This document shows positions 1 through 7,192 of a DNA stretch of 64,000 bases, one piece after another. The DNA is taken from assembly GCA_965277735.1 (NCBI GenBank), contig CBDIDO010000003.1, forward strand, positions 806,001 to 870,000, in the 5' to 3' direction. Position 1 is the first letter of the stretch. Each line of letters begins with the position of its first letter. The stretch is from RH-AL1 sp965277735 (lineage in GTDB: Bacteria; Pseudomonadota; Alphaproteobacteria; Rhizobiales; Beijerinckiaceae). Below the pieces are notes generated by a model. It was not told where the DNA came from. It ran no database searches and saw nothing but the letters and a program-made list of their open reading frames with translations. The translations under genes were made by a program, and so were the position numbers.

Positions 1-508
1 GGGTCGTTTCGGCCTTAATACGCAAGATCAACTGCCGAAGAAATTGATACAGTGCTGCTTGAGCCCTCTCGCCAGGGTAGTGGCTTTCATAGCCCTCCTC
101 GAACATCTCACGCTCGTCGAATTCGATCACGTCGAGAAGGGCGCCGGCCTCGTCGAGGTCGAGCGGCAGCCGCATGCTGCCGTCCGGGGCGTCGAAGATC
201 ATCTCTCGCAGCTCTTGGTCGGCTTTGTTGGCTTTCGCTTGCTCAATTTTGATCCCTTGCCTCGCGTAAGGGGTGTGAGCAAAGTCGGTCACTGCATAAT
301 CGAGCACGACTCCAAGGTGCCACAGCTGACACAGCTTGGCGCACTGCGCGACATAGTCCGTAGGCAGACCACCTTCGAGGGCGGCGTCGACCATCGCCAT
401 GGCGCCTACCCCGTTTCCCATAGCGGCATAAGCCACGTCAGCATCATGTCTGGCCGCCCTTTCCGCAGGTGAAAGATTCAGGGTATTCAGTCGGATAGCG
501 TCACTCAT
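1..508 (-). CDS. Hypothetical protein, 3' end outside the window
   Basis: An open frame runs from an ATG at 508 to the window edge with no stop, giving at least 169 residues. It begins MSDAIRLNTLNLSPAERAA and has alanine-rich helical stretches (about residues 20-70), then an acidic segment with DLDEAG and EFDEREMFEEGYE. An AAGGGA ribosome site lies about 8 bases before the ATG, which supports this start. I do not recognise the family. The predicted product is cytoplasmic, with no signal peptide or membrane segment. It lies downstream of a truncated helicase gene on the same strand, across an AT-rich spacer that carries two palindromes. Confidence 0.7.
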   Translation of the reverse strand, partial: MSDAIRLNTLNLSPAERAARHDADVAYAAMGNGVGAMAMVDAALEGGLPTDYVAQCAKLCQLWHLGVVLDYAVTDFAHTPYARQGIKIEQAKANKADQELREMIFDAPDGSMRLPLDLDEAGALLDVIEFDEREMFEEGYESHYPGERAQAALYQFLRQLILRIKAETT

Positions 509-534
509 AGGGGCATTCCCTTGGGTTGATGTTA

Positions 535-568
535 GGCTGGACACGGTGCTTGAACACCGTGTCCAGCC
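535..568. repeat. Perfect 14-bp inverted repeat (hairpin)
   Basis: GGCTGGACACGGTG at 535-548 pairs perfectly with 555-568 across the 6-base loop CTTGAA. It lies 27 bases upstream of the ATG at 508. There is no T-run on either side, so an intrinsic terminator is not well supported. A leader hairpin controlling the gene at 1-508, or a remnant of a mobile-element end, are alternatives. Confidence 0.75.
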
Positions 569-705
569 GCCTATGGTCCCTCTGAGGCCGCTCTGTCAAT
601 AAAAGAATTAAAAAACGAAGATGTGAATCAATTAGACATTCATTGCTTAGTGTGTTATGCATTTTTTGTTGCTGGATTTTGCGACGTACTTTGCGCAGAC
701 GATAT

Positions 706-722
706 GTTGTGATTATCACAAC
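706..722. promoter_or_regulatory. Operator-like palindrome GTTGTGAT-T-ATCACAAC
   Basis: Two perfect 8-base arms are separated by one base inside the AT-rich stretch (about 600-730) between the broken helicase and the hypothetical gene at 1-508. The size and symmetry fit a dimeric repressor site, and the core TTGTGA/TCACAA resembles CRP/FNR or GntR-type half sites. The regulator is unknown. It lies about 200 bases upstream of the 508 start, where a promoter would be expected. Confidence 0.45.
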
Positions 723-726
723 GAGT

Positions 727-1863
727 TTATATACTACGTTTCGGGCCGGCGATTCTGGTCGCCTCGTTCGCACTGCCGTCCCTCTCGCCGTTGATCTCGC
801 CGACGCGCCAGCCGCGACCTGACAGTTTCTCGGCGAGCGCTCGGCTCGTCTCGAGGAACGCCACCGAAACAGCGACCTGCTGATCAGCCTCGAGCAGATC
901 CTGCACGAAGTCGGCCGTACCCGTCACGCGCAGGAGGCTCGCTTTCTGGCGAAAGCGCAGCTCGGCTGCCCAACCCGTCGGCCGTCGAGTGCTCCCGTCG
1001 AGCAGGCCCAGCTCGCGTCGAAACTGCCGCCAGGTCTCGTCATATAGCCGGCGCTCGTCGCTGCTGAGCGCCGTAGGCGCTAGCTCGCGCGCCACCTCCG
1101 GCCAGCCCGCAATATCGCTCGGACGCCGGCGCATGCCGATCGCCCGAGCGCCTTTGAAAAGCAGATCGGCTATGACGCCGCGGTCGCGGGCGTTGGCCTC
1201 CCACGACCAGTTCGTCCACCGTCCCTTTGCCCTGCCGATTTTCAAAAGCTTCATCAGCTCGCGAAAGTCGGCGAGCGTCTCGACCGGCGAGCCGGCGGCG
1301 TGGCCGAGCAGGGCGCCGAGGTAGGACAGCTCGTGCGGCGTCTGACCGGCCGTCGCGCTCATGAAGATCGAGAAGCTCGCCGCGCTCGCGAGCTGCGCGC
1401 AGACGAGGCTCTGCTGAGCGTAGGGGTTTCGAAGGCGGTGGCTCTCGTCGAAGACCACGACCAGCCATGTCTTCTTCGGCTGGCCGAGCTTCGCCAGCTC
1501 GTTGTTCTTCGCCCGGGTCGATCGTCGCTTGCTCGCCTCCGGGGGCGCCATCAGCGACTTGGTCCGCTCGTAGTTGATGAGCGTGACGGCCTTATCCGGG
1601 AGACCTGCAAGGGCGATCGTGCGGCGCCATTGCGGGATCGCGCCCTTCGGGCAGACGATCAGGACGTCGGGCTCAGGCATCGAGGCAACAGCGCACCAGA
1701 CCGCGAGCGTCTTGCCGAGACCGGTCATGTCGCCGAGCAGGAAGCCGGGGCGGCCCTCCGACCGCGCCGCCAGGATCGCCGATGTGGCTTCACGCTGGTG
1801 TGGACGCGGCACCAGCAAATCGGTCGTTGTCGCAACAAACGCCTCGGAGCGTGAGGATGTCAC
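727..1863 (-). pseudogene. SNF2/DEAD-like helicase, C-terminally truncated
   Basis: The 378-residue frame (GTG start at 1863, no clear ribosome site) contains the first RecA-like domain of a superfamily 2 helicase: Walker A GDMTGLGKT near residue 45, a DEAH-type box DESH near 140, and motif III SATA near 170. The second RecA domain starts (GEINGE) but stops at residue 378 with no motif V or VI. Exactly there the sequence switches to an AT-rich stretch, which suggests a deletion or recombination junction. Such helicases are common in phages and integrative elements. ATP hydrolysis coupled to strand movement is unlikely without the second lobe, so I treat it as a remnant. Confidence 0.65.
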
Positions 1864-2143
1864 GGAAGGTCTAGATCACGCATGCAGCCAGTCTAGCCCT
1901 TTCCGAAATATTCGTCGCCTTGAGAACGATCGACGACGAGGACTGCGAGCGATGCTTGGCAAGCTCGGCGGCAACGGAGAGTTTTACCCTGCACCAACAG
2001 AGCGAAAGACCAGCGTCAACTTTTTGTCGGCGAAAGCCGCGTAGCGGCGTCTAGATTTTGATCATCGAAACAATGCCTCCGACCGCGTTACGACAGAGTC
2101 ATTTGCAGGGACGATTTGGAGGCGAAGTACGGTGCGTTCGCTG
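1864..2143. other. Intergenic, no supported gene
   Basis: About 280 bases between the helicase remnant and the small gene at 2144-2356. Several frames are open by chance, but none has a ribosome site or protein-like composition. I see no convincing promoter or RNA gene. Confidence 0.4.
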
Positions 2144-2356
2144 TCATTTCTTCCGAGCTGCCTCATTGATGCGCTCTTCCGCCACACGCGCCATTTCGAT
2201 TCGCTCGGGTGTCGGCGTCGACCCTCCGGCTTCGTCGTCCGTACCCAAAGGCGACGCGGCCGGTGCCGGCGCGCGGTCCGTATCGGATTTTGAGGCGCCG
2301 TCACACCCGATCAGGTCCCTTAGCTGGTCCATCGTCGAAGGCTTGTCCTCTGCCAT
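2144..2356 (-). CDS. Small hypothetical protein (70 aa)
   Basis: The start is the ATG at 2356, six bases after a clear AGGAG. An in-frame TTG two codons earlier is less likely. The product begins MAEDKPSTMDQLRDLIG, has a disordered Ala/Pro/Gly/Asp-rich centre and ends in a charged helix (ERIEMARVAEERINEAARKK). No signal peptide or membrane segment. Family not recognised. It is on the same strand as, and just downstream of, two small membrane-protein genes (2375-2554 and 2585-2734), so the three may form one transcript. Confidence 0.6.
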   Translation of the reverse strand: MAEDKPSTMDQLRDLIGCDGASKSDTDRAPAPAASPLGTDDEAGGSTPTPERIEMARVAEERINEAARKK

Positions 2357-2374
2357 GCTCAACTCCTGTGACGT

Positions 2375-2554
2375 CTAGCTGTTATGGAAGGCGTCGGCTT
2401 CGCGAGCGATCAACGCGTCGGTTTTTCTGTTCCAACGATGATGCGGGCTGATCCCATTGGCATGCGGTTTCTGCAGTCGCATCATCACGACGATGCCAGC
2501 GAAAGCGAACAGCCCCGACCCGAGAACACCGACGGCAAGTGGCCAGAATTGCAC
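2375..2554 (-). CDS. 59-aa single-TM protein, QFWP/SPHHxWN family, copy A
   Basis: The GTG start at 2554 follows AAGGAG by 7 bases, and an in-frame TGA just upstream rules out a longer form. The N-terminus MQFWPLAVGVLGSG leads into a hydrophobic segment (about residues 5-25), then RLQKP and the motif ISPHHRWN (about 35-42) and a charged tail. A homologous 59-residue protein lies at 5713-5892 and shares QFWP, AVG, GSG and SPHH(R/K)WN..TD. Length and motif conservation show that the frame is real. Probable inner-membrane protein with a short conserved cytoplasmic or periplasmic tail; function unknown. Confidence 0.75.
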   Translation of the reverse strand: MQFWPLAVGVLGSGLFAFAGIVVMMRLQKPHANGISPHHRWNRKTDALIAREADAFHNS

Positions 2555-2584
2555 GAATTGACTCCTTCAAAACGATTGAAAATT

Positions 2585-2734
2585 TCAGTGGTGGGTCGGA
2601 AACATGACCGAATAGCCGTAGACGATGGAAAATCCGATGACGATGAGCAGCACGGACAGGCCCAACACGATGGGCATTCGCCTGCTGTTTTCGCCCTGCC
2701 GCGCATCTGTCGCGGTCTTAACCGTCGTCGCCAT
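2585..2734 (-). CDS. 49-aa single-TM protein
   Basis: ATG at 2734 is preceded by GGAGA eight bases upstream. A polar N-terminal half (MATTVKTATDARQGENSRR) is followed by one strong membrane helix (about residues 21-44, PIVLGLSVLLIVIGFSIVYGYS) and a short tail FPTHH. This topology is typical of small accessory subunits of membrane complexes, but no family is recognised. It precedes copy A of the 59-aa membrane protein by 30 bases on the same strand, suggesting co-expression. Confidence 0.65.
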   Translation of the reverse strand: MATTVKTATDARQGENSRRMPIVLGLSVLLIVIGFSIVYGYSVMFPTHH

Positions 2735-2920
2735 AAGACATCTCTCCGTTTCCACGCTGGACTGAGAAGCATGGGGCAACGAGATAGGTCCTGCGTCATC
2801 TTAGCTGCACCGCACAAAAGCTGATGAGCTATTAGAAAGCGGAAGTTGTCGCCGGCTCGTTTTCTAGGAACTTACGTGGAGTGGTCTCATTGCCTTCGAA
2901 CAAAACGACGGAGCCAACTC

Positions 2921-3472
2921 ATGACCCATTTCACAAAAATCAGTGCGATCGCGGCAGCGCTAATGACCGCTGTTGCCATGCCCGCCATGGCGCAGACGGC
3001 GATGAGGATGGCGCCAGCCGGCGCGATGACGGTAACGACGCCGGAGTTTGTCAAGATGGCCGCGCAATCCGACGAGTTCGAGATCAAGGAAGGCAAGCTC
3101 GCCGAGAAGATCGGCTCGCCGGAGCTGCGGAAGTTTGGCATGTTGATGGTTCGCGATCACACCAAGACCACCGAGGGCCTGCACGCCGCGCTGAAGAAGG
3201 CCGGCATGGCCGTTCCGCCCCCGCCGCCGATGACAGCCGAGCAGCAGGCTATGGCCGGCAAGCTCGAGGGCCTCGGCGGCAAGGCATTCGATCATGCCTA
3301 CCTCGAGCAGGCGGTCGCCTCGCACAAGAAGGCATTGGCGCTGCACGAGGCCTACGACAAGTCGGGCGAGTCCGCCCCCATCGTCGCCGCCTCGAAGGAG
3401 GCTACCCCGATCGTCCGGGCGCACCTGCAGATGGCCGAGCGCATGGCCGCCGGTAAGCCCGGCGAGATGTAG
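2921..3472 (+). CDS. DUF4142-family secreted protein
   Basis: 183 residues from the ATG at 2921, seven bases after GGAG. A Sec signal peptide (about residues 1-24, ending PAMAQ) precedes a four-helix region with the typical DUF4142 pattern: AAQSDEFEIKEGKLAEKIG, FGMLMVRDHTKTTE and a late VASHKKALALHEAYDKSG. Family members are periplasmic or outer-membrane-associated ferritin-like bundles; some are linked to stress tolerance, but no reaction is established. The gene is divergent from the small membrane-protein genes at 2375-2734. Family assignment is firm, function is not. Confidence 0.85.
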   Translation: MTHFTKISAIAAALMTAVAMPAMAQTAMRMAPAGAMTVTTPEFVKMAAQSDEFEIKEGKLAEKIGSPELRKFGMLMVRDHTKTTEGLHAALKKAGMAVPPPPPMTAEQQAMAGKLEGLGGKAFDHAYLEQAVASHKKALALHEAYDKSGESAPIVAASKEATPIVRAHLQMAERMAAGKPGEM

Positions 3473-3475
3473 GCG

Positions 3476-3859
3476 TCACGCGTACCGCAGGTTAGCAGGG
3501 CCGTGCGGCAACGCGCGGCCCCTCTCGCTGCGCCTCGGCTTGCGGGAGCAGCCCATGACAGACGCGGCGCTGCAGCTCGACCTCGAGCACGTCCTTTTGC
3601 ACCGCCTCGGCCCATGGCTCCTGCCAGAGGTTGGTGACCACGTTTGTGCCGATGCCTGATTCGCCTTAGTCGGCTTGGCCTTCTCAGGCGCCGCCATGAT
3701 GCGGCTGTCGTCGGGCGGATCGTCCCGCTCGCCGGCAGGATTGCAGTCGGGGCACGGGACGCCCGGAGCGTCGCAATGGGGCTCGCCTTCGATCATCCAC
3801 GCGAGTTCGTCGTGCGCCTCGCAGACCCAGCCGCTGTCGCAGCAGCGCTGGCAATTCAT
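3476..3859 (-). CDS. Cys-rich MNCQRC-type small protein
   Basis: The ATG at 3859 overlaps the PilZ stop by four bases (ATGA), so translation is probably coupled. The first 45 residues carry paired cysteines (MNCQRCCDSGWVCEAH, then PCPDC) of a zinc-finger-like family seen in many alphaproteobacteria, whose members are usually shorter, about 60-80 residues. The tail beyond about residue 65 is rich in Arg/Ser/Cys and not protein-like. In another frame the stretch 3641-3492 reads like protein (VTNLWQEPWAEAVQKDVL), so the C-terminus as drawn may reflect a frameshift or an overlapping gene. Function unknown. Confidence 0.6.
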   Translation of the reverse strand: MNCQRCCDSGWVCEAHDELAWMIEGEPHCDAPGVPCPDCNPAGERDDPPDDSRIMAAPEKAKPTKANQASAQTWSPTSGRSHGPRRCKRTCSRSSCSAASVMGCSRKPRRSERGRALPHGPANLRYA

Positions 3860-4140
3860 TGCGCGTGCGGCGTGATGAACTCCCCACCGACCGTGTCGCC
3901 TTCTCGCCAGACCATCCGAACCCTGTAGCGGTGGAAGGCGCCAGCGATCGGAATAAGCAGGTCGAACTCGTCGGGAAGGTGGATGGCCTCCGCGACCTGC
4001 ATCTTGAAGCCGCTGGCCGAAAGGTCCTTCACCCGGCAGGCAATAGCAAGGCGGTCGCTCAGTTCGACCCTGGCCTCGATATCGCAATCTGCGCGCTCTT
4101 CGCTCCGCCGGTCTTCGCCTTCAGTATTCTCGGCTGCCAT
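3856..4140 (-). CDS. PilZ-domain protein
   Basis: 94 residues from the ATG at 4140. Both c-di-GMP-binding signatures are visible: the arginine-rich RRSEER near residue 10 and DLSASG near 38. The remainder follows the PilZ beta barrel (LLIPIAGAFHRYRVRMVWREGDTVGGEF). It is a single-domain cytoplasmic protein and probably a c-di-GMP receptor. The downstream Cys-rich gene overlaps its stop by four bases, so the two products are made together. In alphaproteobacteria stand-alone PilZ proteins affect motility or exopolysaccharide; no target is evident here. Confidence 0.85.
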   Translation of the reverse strand: MAAENTEGEDRRSEERADCDIEARVELSDRLAIACRVKDLSASGFKMQVAEAIHLPDEFDLLIPIAGAFHRYRVRMVWREGDTVGGEFITPHAQ

Positions 4141-4222
4141 GTCAAAGCTCGTTGCGTCCCGCCACGCCCCGCGCATCGTAACAGCGAGCCTTCGTGCGGG
4201 AAACGCTCTTGCGAGCTTCGGT

Positions 4223-4492
4223 TCATTTCCCCGATGTGATGCTCATGTGTCGTCTCTTCATTCCTGCGTCGAAAACGGTTTCGCAGCCGGCGCTGAGCGA
4301 TGCGTGGTTGGCCTTCATGCAGGTCAGTAGGCGCTGTTCGTCGGGATACGCTGCCGAACAAAGCGACATTGCGTCTGACGAGCAGGCCGACTTTTCGGCG
4401 TCTGTGATGTGAAACGGATCGGGCTGAGCCGCGTGAGCAAGCTGCGCTAGCAGCAGCAGGCAAAGCGTGGCGATGCGCGAATGAGACTGCAT
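4223..4492 (-). CDS. Small secreted Cys-rich-repeat protein, copy A
   Basis: 89 residues from ATG 4492 (GGAAGG just upstream). A signal peptide (about residues 1-22, ending AHAA) precedes a domain with four cysteines: FHITDAEKSACSSDAMSLC, then TCMKANHASLSAGC and a basic end. The pattern AxxxAC.xDxxxLC.....D..RLLxCMKAN...L...C matches the cysteine-rich repeat family. A paralogue lies at 6434-6679. Likely periplasmic with two disulfides; role unknown. Confidence 0.8.
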   Translation of the reverse strand: MQSHSRIATLCLLLLAQLAHAAQPDPFHITDAEKSACSSDAMSLCSAAYPDEQRLLTCMKANHASLSAGCETVFDAGMKRRHMSITSGK

Positions 4493-4600
4493 GAGGCCTT
4501 CCGTGTTCACAGTCGACGGAAGGCAAGGCATTACCCACGACTGTGAAGATTACGCGGTGCCGCGGCCATTTTCCGAAGGGGCCTGTTGCGTACAAGGCGC

Positions 4601-4968
4601 CTACGCGACGTGCTTGAGCAAACGCGCGACGGCTGGCCGGAAGGGCGAGACGACCCTGTAGCCCAGCTCGAGCGCTGGCGTCGCGCCTGGCAGGCTTGCG
4701 ACCATCGCCGCGGGCCGCCAGAACGTGAGCACTCGCCAGATCTCGACGAAGGCCGCCGCGCCAGCTTTCAACTCGCCCGACGGCAGGCGGACGTGAAAGC
4801 GGCCCATCGCGTTCTCGCGCGGAAGGTCGGGCCCCGGATCGACGTTGGGATCAGCGACGTCGATGAAGTCGATGCGCTCGGCGCCGGTCGACCGGCGATA
4901 GCGCCCGAACTCCATGCGGCAAACGGGCAGGAGCCATCGTGGTAGACGATCAGGTCGGGTGCGCTCAT
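4601..4968 (-). pseudogene. DCC-family (DUF393) thiol oxidoreductase-like gene with frameshift
   Basis: From the ATG at 4968 one frame reads MSAPDLIVYHDGSCP, the N-terminus of the DCC/DUF393 family. The expected continuation CRMEFGRYRRSTGAERIDFID lies in the next frame, which stays open to the stop at 4601 and retains DPNVDPGPDL and the usual GRFHVRLPSGEL segment. The break falls at about 4920-4927, exactly in the DGSCPxCR motif that gives the family its name. One missing base would explain it. Either the gene is inactivated or the assembly lost a base. Intact members are small thioredoxin-like proteins of uncertain substrate. Confidence 0.8.
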
Positions 4969-5059
4969 GGCCGGGATCATCGACGGCGCCTGAGACCCGC
5001 GCCATGCGACCGAGCGCCGCCGTCTCGACTCCCAGCGCGCGTTCCCGCTACGTTCCCAT

Positions 5060-5332
5060 ATGCGGCTATCGAGCTATCCTTATGTGATCGTACGCGCAGC
5101 CTGCACCCGCTGCCCTAGGCGCGGCTCCTACCGCCTTGCCCGCCTCGCCGATCGCTACGGGTCGGAGATGACGATGCCGCACCTGATCGAGCTGCTGTCG
5201 GCGGATTGCCAGAAGCGGGAGACCGGCCGGGTCTTCGATCGGTGCGGGGCGTTTTTCCCGGACCTGGGAGGTTCGAGGCCGCCGGATCATCCTGCGCCGG
5301 CGGCGAGGCCGAGCTTGAAGGTGGTGCGGTAG
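5060..5332 (+). CDS. Hypothetical protein with CxxC-type N-terminus
   Basis: 90 residues beginning MRLSSYPYVIVRAACTRCPRRGSY. The pattern (strand, C-x-x-C, RRGSYRLARLADRYG, later a C before KR and a C in DRCGAFFPDL) resembles a conserved small hypothetical family found across Hyphomicrobiales, probably zinc-binding. No signal peptide. It stands alone between the DUF393 remnant and a non-coding stretch. Function unknown. Confidence 0.65.
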   Translation: MRLSSYPYVIVRAACTRCPRRGSYRLARLADRYGSEMTMPHLIELLSADCQKRETGRVFDRCGAFFPDLGGSRPPDHPAPAARPSLKVVR

Positions 5333-5712
5333 CGGCATTATCAAGCAAACACCCCCCGGCTCAAATGGCCTAGCTCCCGCTAGCGGGGGCGAGGCGCGGC
5401 CTCTTAGTGGCTGCGACGCCATGGCCCCCGACTTTTGATCGCATCGGCCGTTGCGATTCGTGCTTCCGGTTCCCCCCTGGCATCGGAGGCATTGGCCGCT
5501 CGGCGTTGCTTCTGCGTCGGGCGGCTACCGTGCCCATAGGCCGGGAGGGGCCATATTAGGAAAGCGGCGGTGTGGCGCCGCGCACTCTTGGGGGCGCTAA
5601 TCTGCTGCTCTCCGTCTCCTTCGGCTTACTTGTAATCACCAGATGCGGTTGTCGATTTCCTCCACTTTTTGCGAAGAATCACGGCGGAGGAGGTTGAAAC
5701 GGCGCGGCGGCG
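5333..5712. other. Non-coding stretch of about 380 bases
   Basis: No frame here has both a ribosome site and protein-like composition. A perfect 12-base palindrome CCCGCTAGCGGG at 5376-5387 could be a weak terminator for the gene ending at 5332. Short G- and C-tracts follow. I see no tRNA, repeat array or clear promoter. Confidence 0.4.
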
Positions 5713-5892
5713 TCAGTGACGCGCGCGGTCGGAGCGCTCCGCTTGCCTCAGATCGGTTGCTTGATTCCATTTGTGATGCGGACTTACGCCCTTGACGTCG
5801 GGGCGTTGTATTTTGATGAAAAAAGCGATCGCGACGAGCGTGACGACGCCCGATCCCGCGATGCCGACGGCGAAGGGCCAAAACTGCATCAT
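5713..5892 (-). CDS. 59-aa single-TM protein, QFWP/SPHHxWN family, copy B
   Basis: ATG at 5892 (a second ATG follows at 5889) lies seven bases after GGAG. The product begins MMQFWPFAVGIAGSGVV, with one membrane helix (about residues 6-26), then KIQRPDVKGVSPHHKWN and a basic tail. It is homologous to the protein at 2375-2554, with the same length and topology, and the RP/KP-x(4)-G-(I/V)-SPHH-(R/K)-WN block is conserved. The invariant Trp-Pro at the membrane entry and the His-His after it suggest metal or partner binding, which is inference only. Confidence 0.75.
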   Translation of the reverse strand: MMQFWPFAVGIAGSGVVTLVAIAFFIKIQRPDVKGVSPHHKWNQATDLRQAERSDRARH

Positions 5893-6053
5893 CCGCGCGC
5901 TCCAGTCTGTGTCGAACAGATGAGGCGGCTTTGCATAGGGAATACTGGTCGGTCGATGGGCTGCGCTACTTGGCCGCTGAGCTTGAGGCTAGGCTTCTGC
6001 AACCGATGAAGCGGCGCGAAGCTTCAGCCCGATATTCCCAACGGAGAAAACAG

Positions 6054-6380
6054 ATGTCGTCAGAGTGGATCATCGGCGCGCTCGCTTTCATAACGATCGG
6101 AGGCACCCTTGCTCTTGGGATCTTCCACTTCGGCTTTCAGCTGAAGAGCCCCGCAAACCTGGAAGCTGCAAAGCGCGTGGCTGCGGACCGCGAGTCGGCG
6201 ACGACGAAAGTGTCTGCTGAGGGCGCTGGCGGCCGATCGTTGCGTCAGAGGCTAGACGAAGCACCGGGGATCAATGATCGACTCAGCGACCGGTATGTCG
6301 GCGGAGGTTTCGTCGACGTTTTGCTGGAGCGCAAATGGTCCGAGCTGCGGCCGGCCTTTGGCCCCATGCCTGATAAATAG
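6054..6380 (+). CDS. Small membrane-anchored hypothetical protein
   Basis: 108 residues from ATG 6054, seven bases after GGAG. Residues 5-28 (WIIGALAFITIGGTLALGIF) form one membrane helix, followed by HFGFQLKSP and a charged, largely helical soluble region ending GPMPDK. No family is recognised. The gene leads a tandem with the Cys-rich secreted protein at 6434, 53 bases downstream, and is divergent from copy B of the 59-aa membrane protein, so all three may serve the envelope. Confidence 0.65.
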   Translation: MSSEWIIGALAFITIGGTLALGIFHFGFQLKSPANLEAAKRVAADRESATTKVSAEGAGGRSLRQRLDEAPGINDRLSDRYVGGGFVDVLLERKWSELRPAFGPMPDK

Positions 6381-6433
6381 GTGGCGGCTACTCCAGGCTG
6401 CCGGGCCGTCATCCTCAACGAGGGTATTTTGCG

Positions 6434-6679
6434 ATGTACCGCCAGATCTTGACCCTTGGATGCATCGTCAGCTGGCCCTTGGCCGCGATCGCACAGGAAG
6501 ATCACTTCCATGCGACCGCCGCTGAGAAGGCTGCTTGCACAGCGGACGCCACGCGTCTGTGCGCCTATACTTGGCCGGACGAGGACAAACTCATTGGATG
6601 CATGAAAGCGAACGAAGCACAGCTCGGCCCGACATGCCTTCCGGTATTCAGAGCCGGCATCCGGCGGCGCGGCCTTTGA
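6434..6679 (+). CDS. Small secreted Cys-rich-repeat protein, copy B
   Basis: 81 residues. The signal peptide (about 1-20, ending AAIAQ) precedes FHATAAEKAACTADATRLC, IGCMKANEAQLGPTC and a basic end, aligning with the protein at 4223-4492 including all four cysteines and CMKAN. It lies on the opposite strand from copy A. Predicted periplasmic, two disulfides. Function unknown. Confidence 0.8.
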   Translation: MYRQILTLGCIVSWPLAAIAQEDHFHATAAEKAACTADATRLCAYTWPDEDKLIGCMKANEAQLGPTCLPVFRAGIRRRGL

Positions 6680-6801
6680 TCACGTTTCCGTGGACGACCA
6701 GACGAGCCGCAGCCTATCGACTTGATCGCTTAGCATGTCGGGCGTCGATCGAGCCCGTTGAAGCAGAGAGTGATGCGATGACATCCGCGGCGAAAGGATC
6801 G

Positions 6802-6888
6802 TCAGCGCCGCGAAAACCGGTAAACGGTAAACGCGGCAAGCCCACATGCTGACGCAACGATGATCACCGTTGCCATTGGCCAGTCCAT
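6802..6888 (-). CDS. 28-aa membrane peptide
   Basis: A GGAG lies six bases before the ATG at 6888. The sequence is a short polar entry (MDWP), one hydrophobic helix (about residues 5-22) and a basic end YRFSRR, a normal layout for a positive-inside single-pass microprotein. MDWP-starting microproteins seem common in this order, but I cannot assign a family. It lies immediately downstream of the cold-shock gene on the same strand. Confidence 0.45.
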   Translation of the reverse strand: MDWPMATVIIVASACGLAAFTVYRFSRR

Positions 6889-6904
6889 GATCAGTCTCCC
6901 ACTG

Positions 6905-7114
6905 CTACTCGGCGCGCAGATTGCCGGCCGAAGCTTTCCCAGACCGTTTGTCGGCAACGACCTCGTACAAGAGCTTCTGACCCTCGTTGAGGCTGCGCAG
7001 GCCGGCCTGCTCGACGGCAGAGATGTGAACGAAGACATCCGGGCCGGAGGCGTCAGGCTGGATGAAGCCGTACCCTTTGTCGGAGTTGAACCATTTCACG
7101 GTGTCAGTAGCCAT
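6905..7114 (-). CDS. Cold-shock-domain protein (CspA family)
   Basis: 69 residues from ATG 7114, the usual length. RNP1 (KGYGFI, about residues 14-19) and RNP2 (VFVHI, about 28-32) are intact, with the standard start MATDTVKWFNSDKGYG. Cytoplasmic single-stranded nucleic-acid-binding RNA chaperone. A longer frame with an upstream TTG or ATG start is possible, but GGGA precedes the ATG chosen. The next gene downstream is a 28-aa membrane peptide. Confidence 0.95.
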   Translation of the reverse strand: MATDTVKWFNSDKGYGFIQPDASGPDVFVHISAVEQAGLRSLNEGQKLLYEVVADKRSGKASAGNLRAE

Positions 7115-7192
7115 AAGCGTCCCAATCATCGAGTTGACCGGACGCCCATAGCAAGATCCGGCGCCCTGATCCCCCTGGATGCCGCCGATGCT

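Noticed and set aside
44..472. 142-codon plus-strand frame at the left edge
   Set aside because: The minus-strand frame from 508 has a ribosome site and better protein character.
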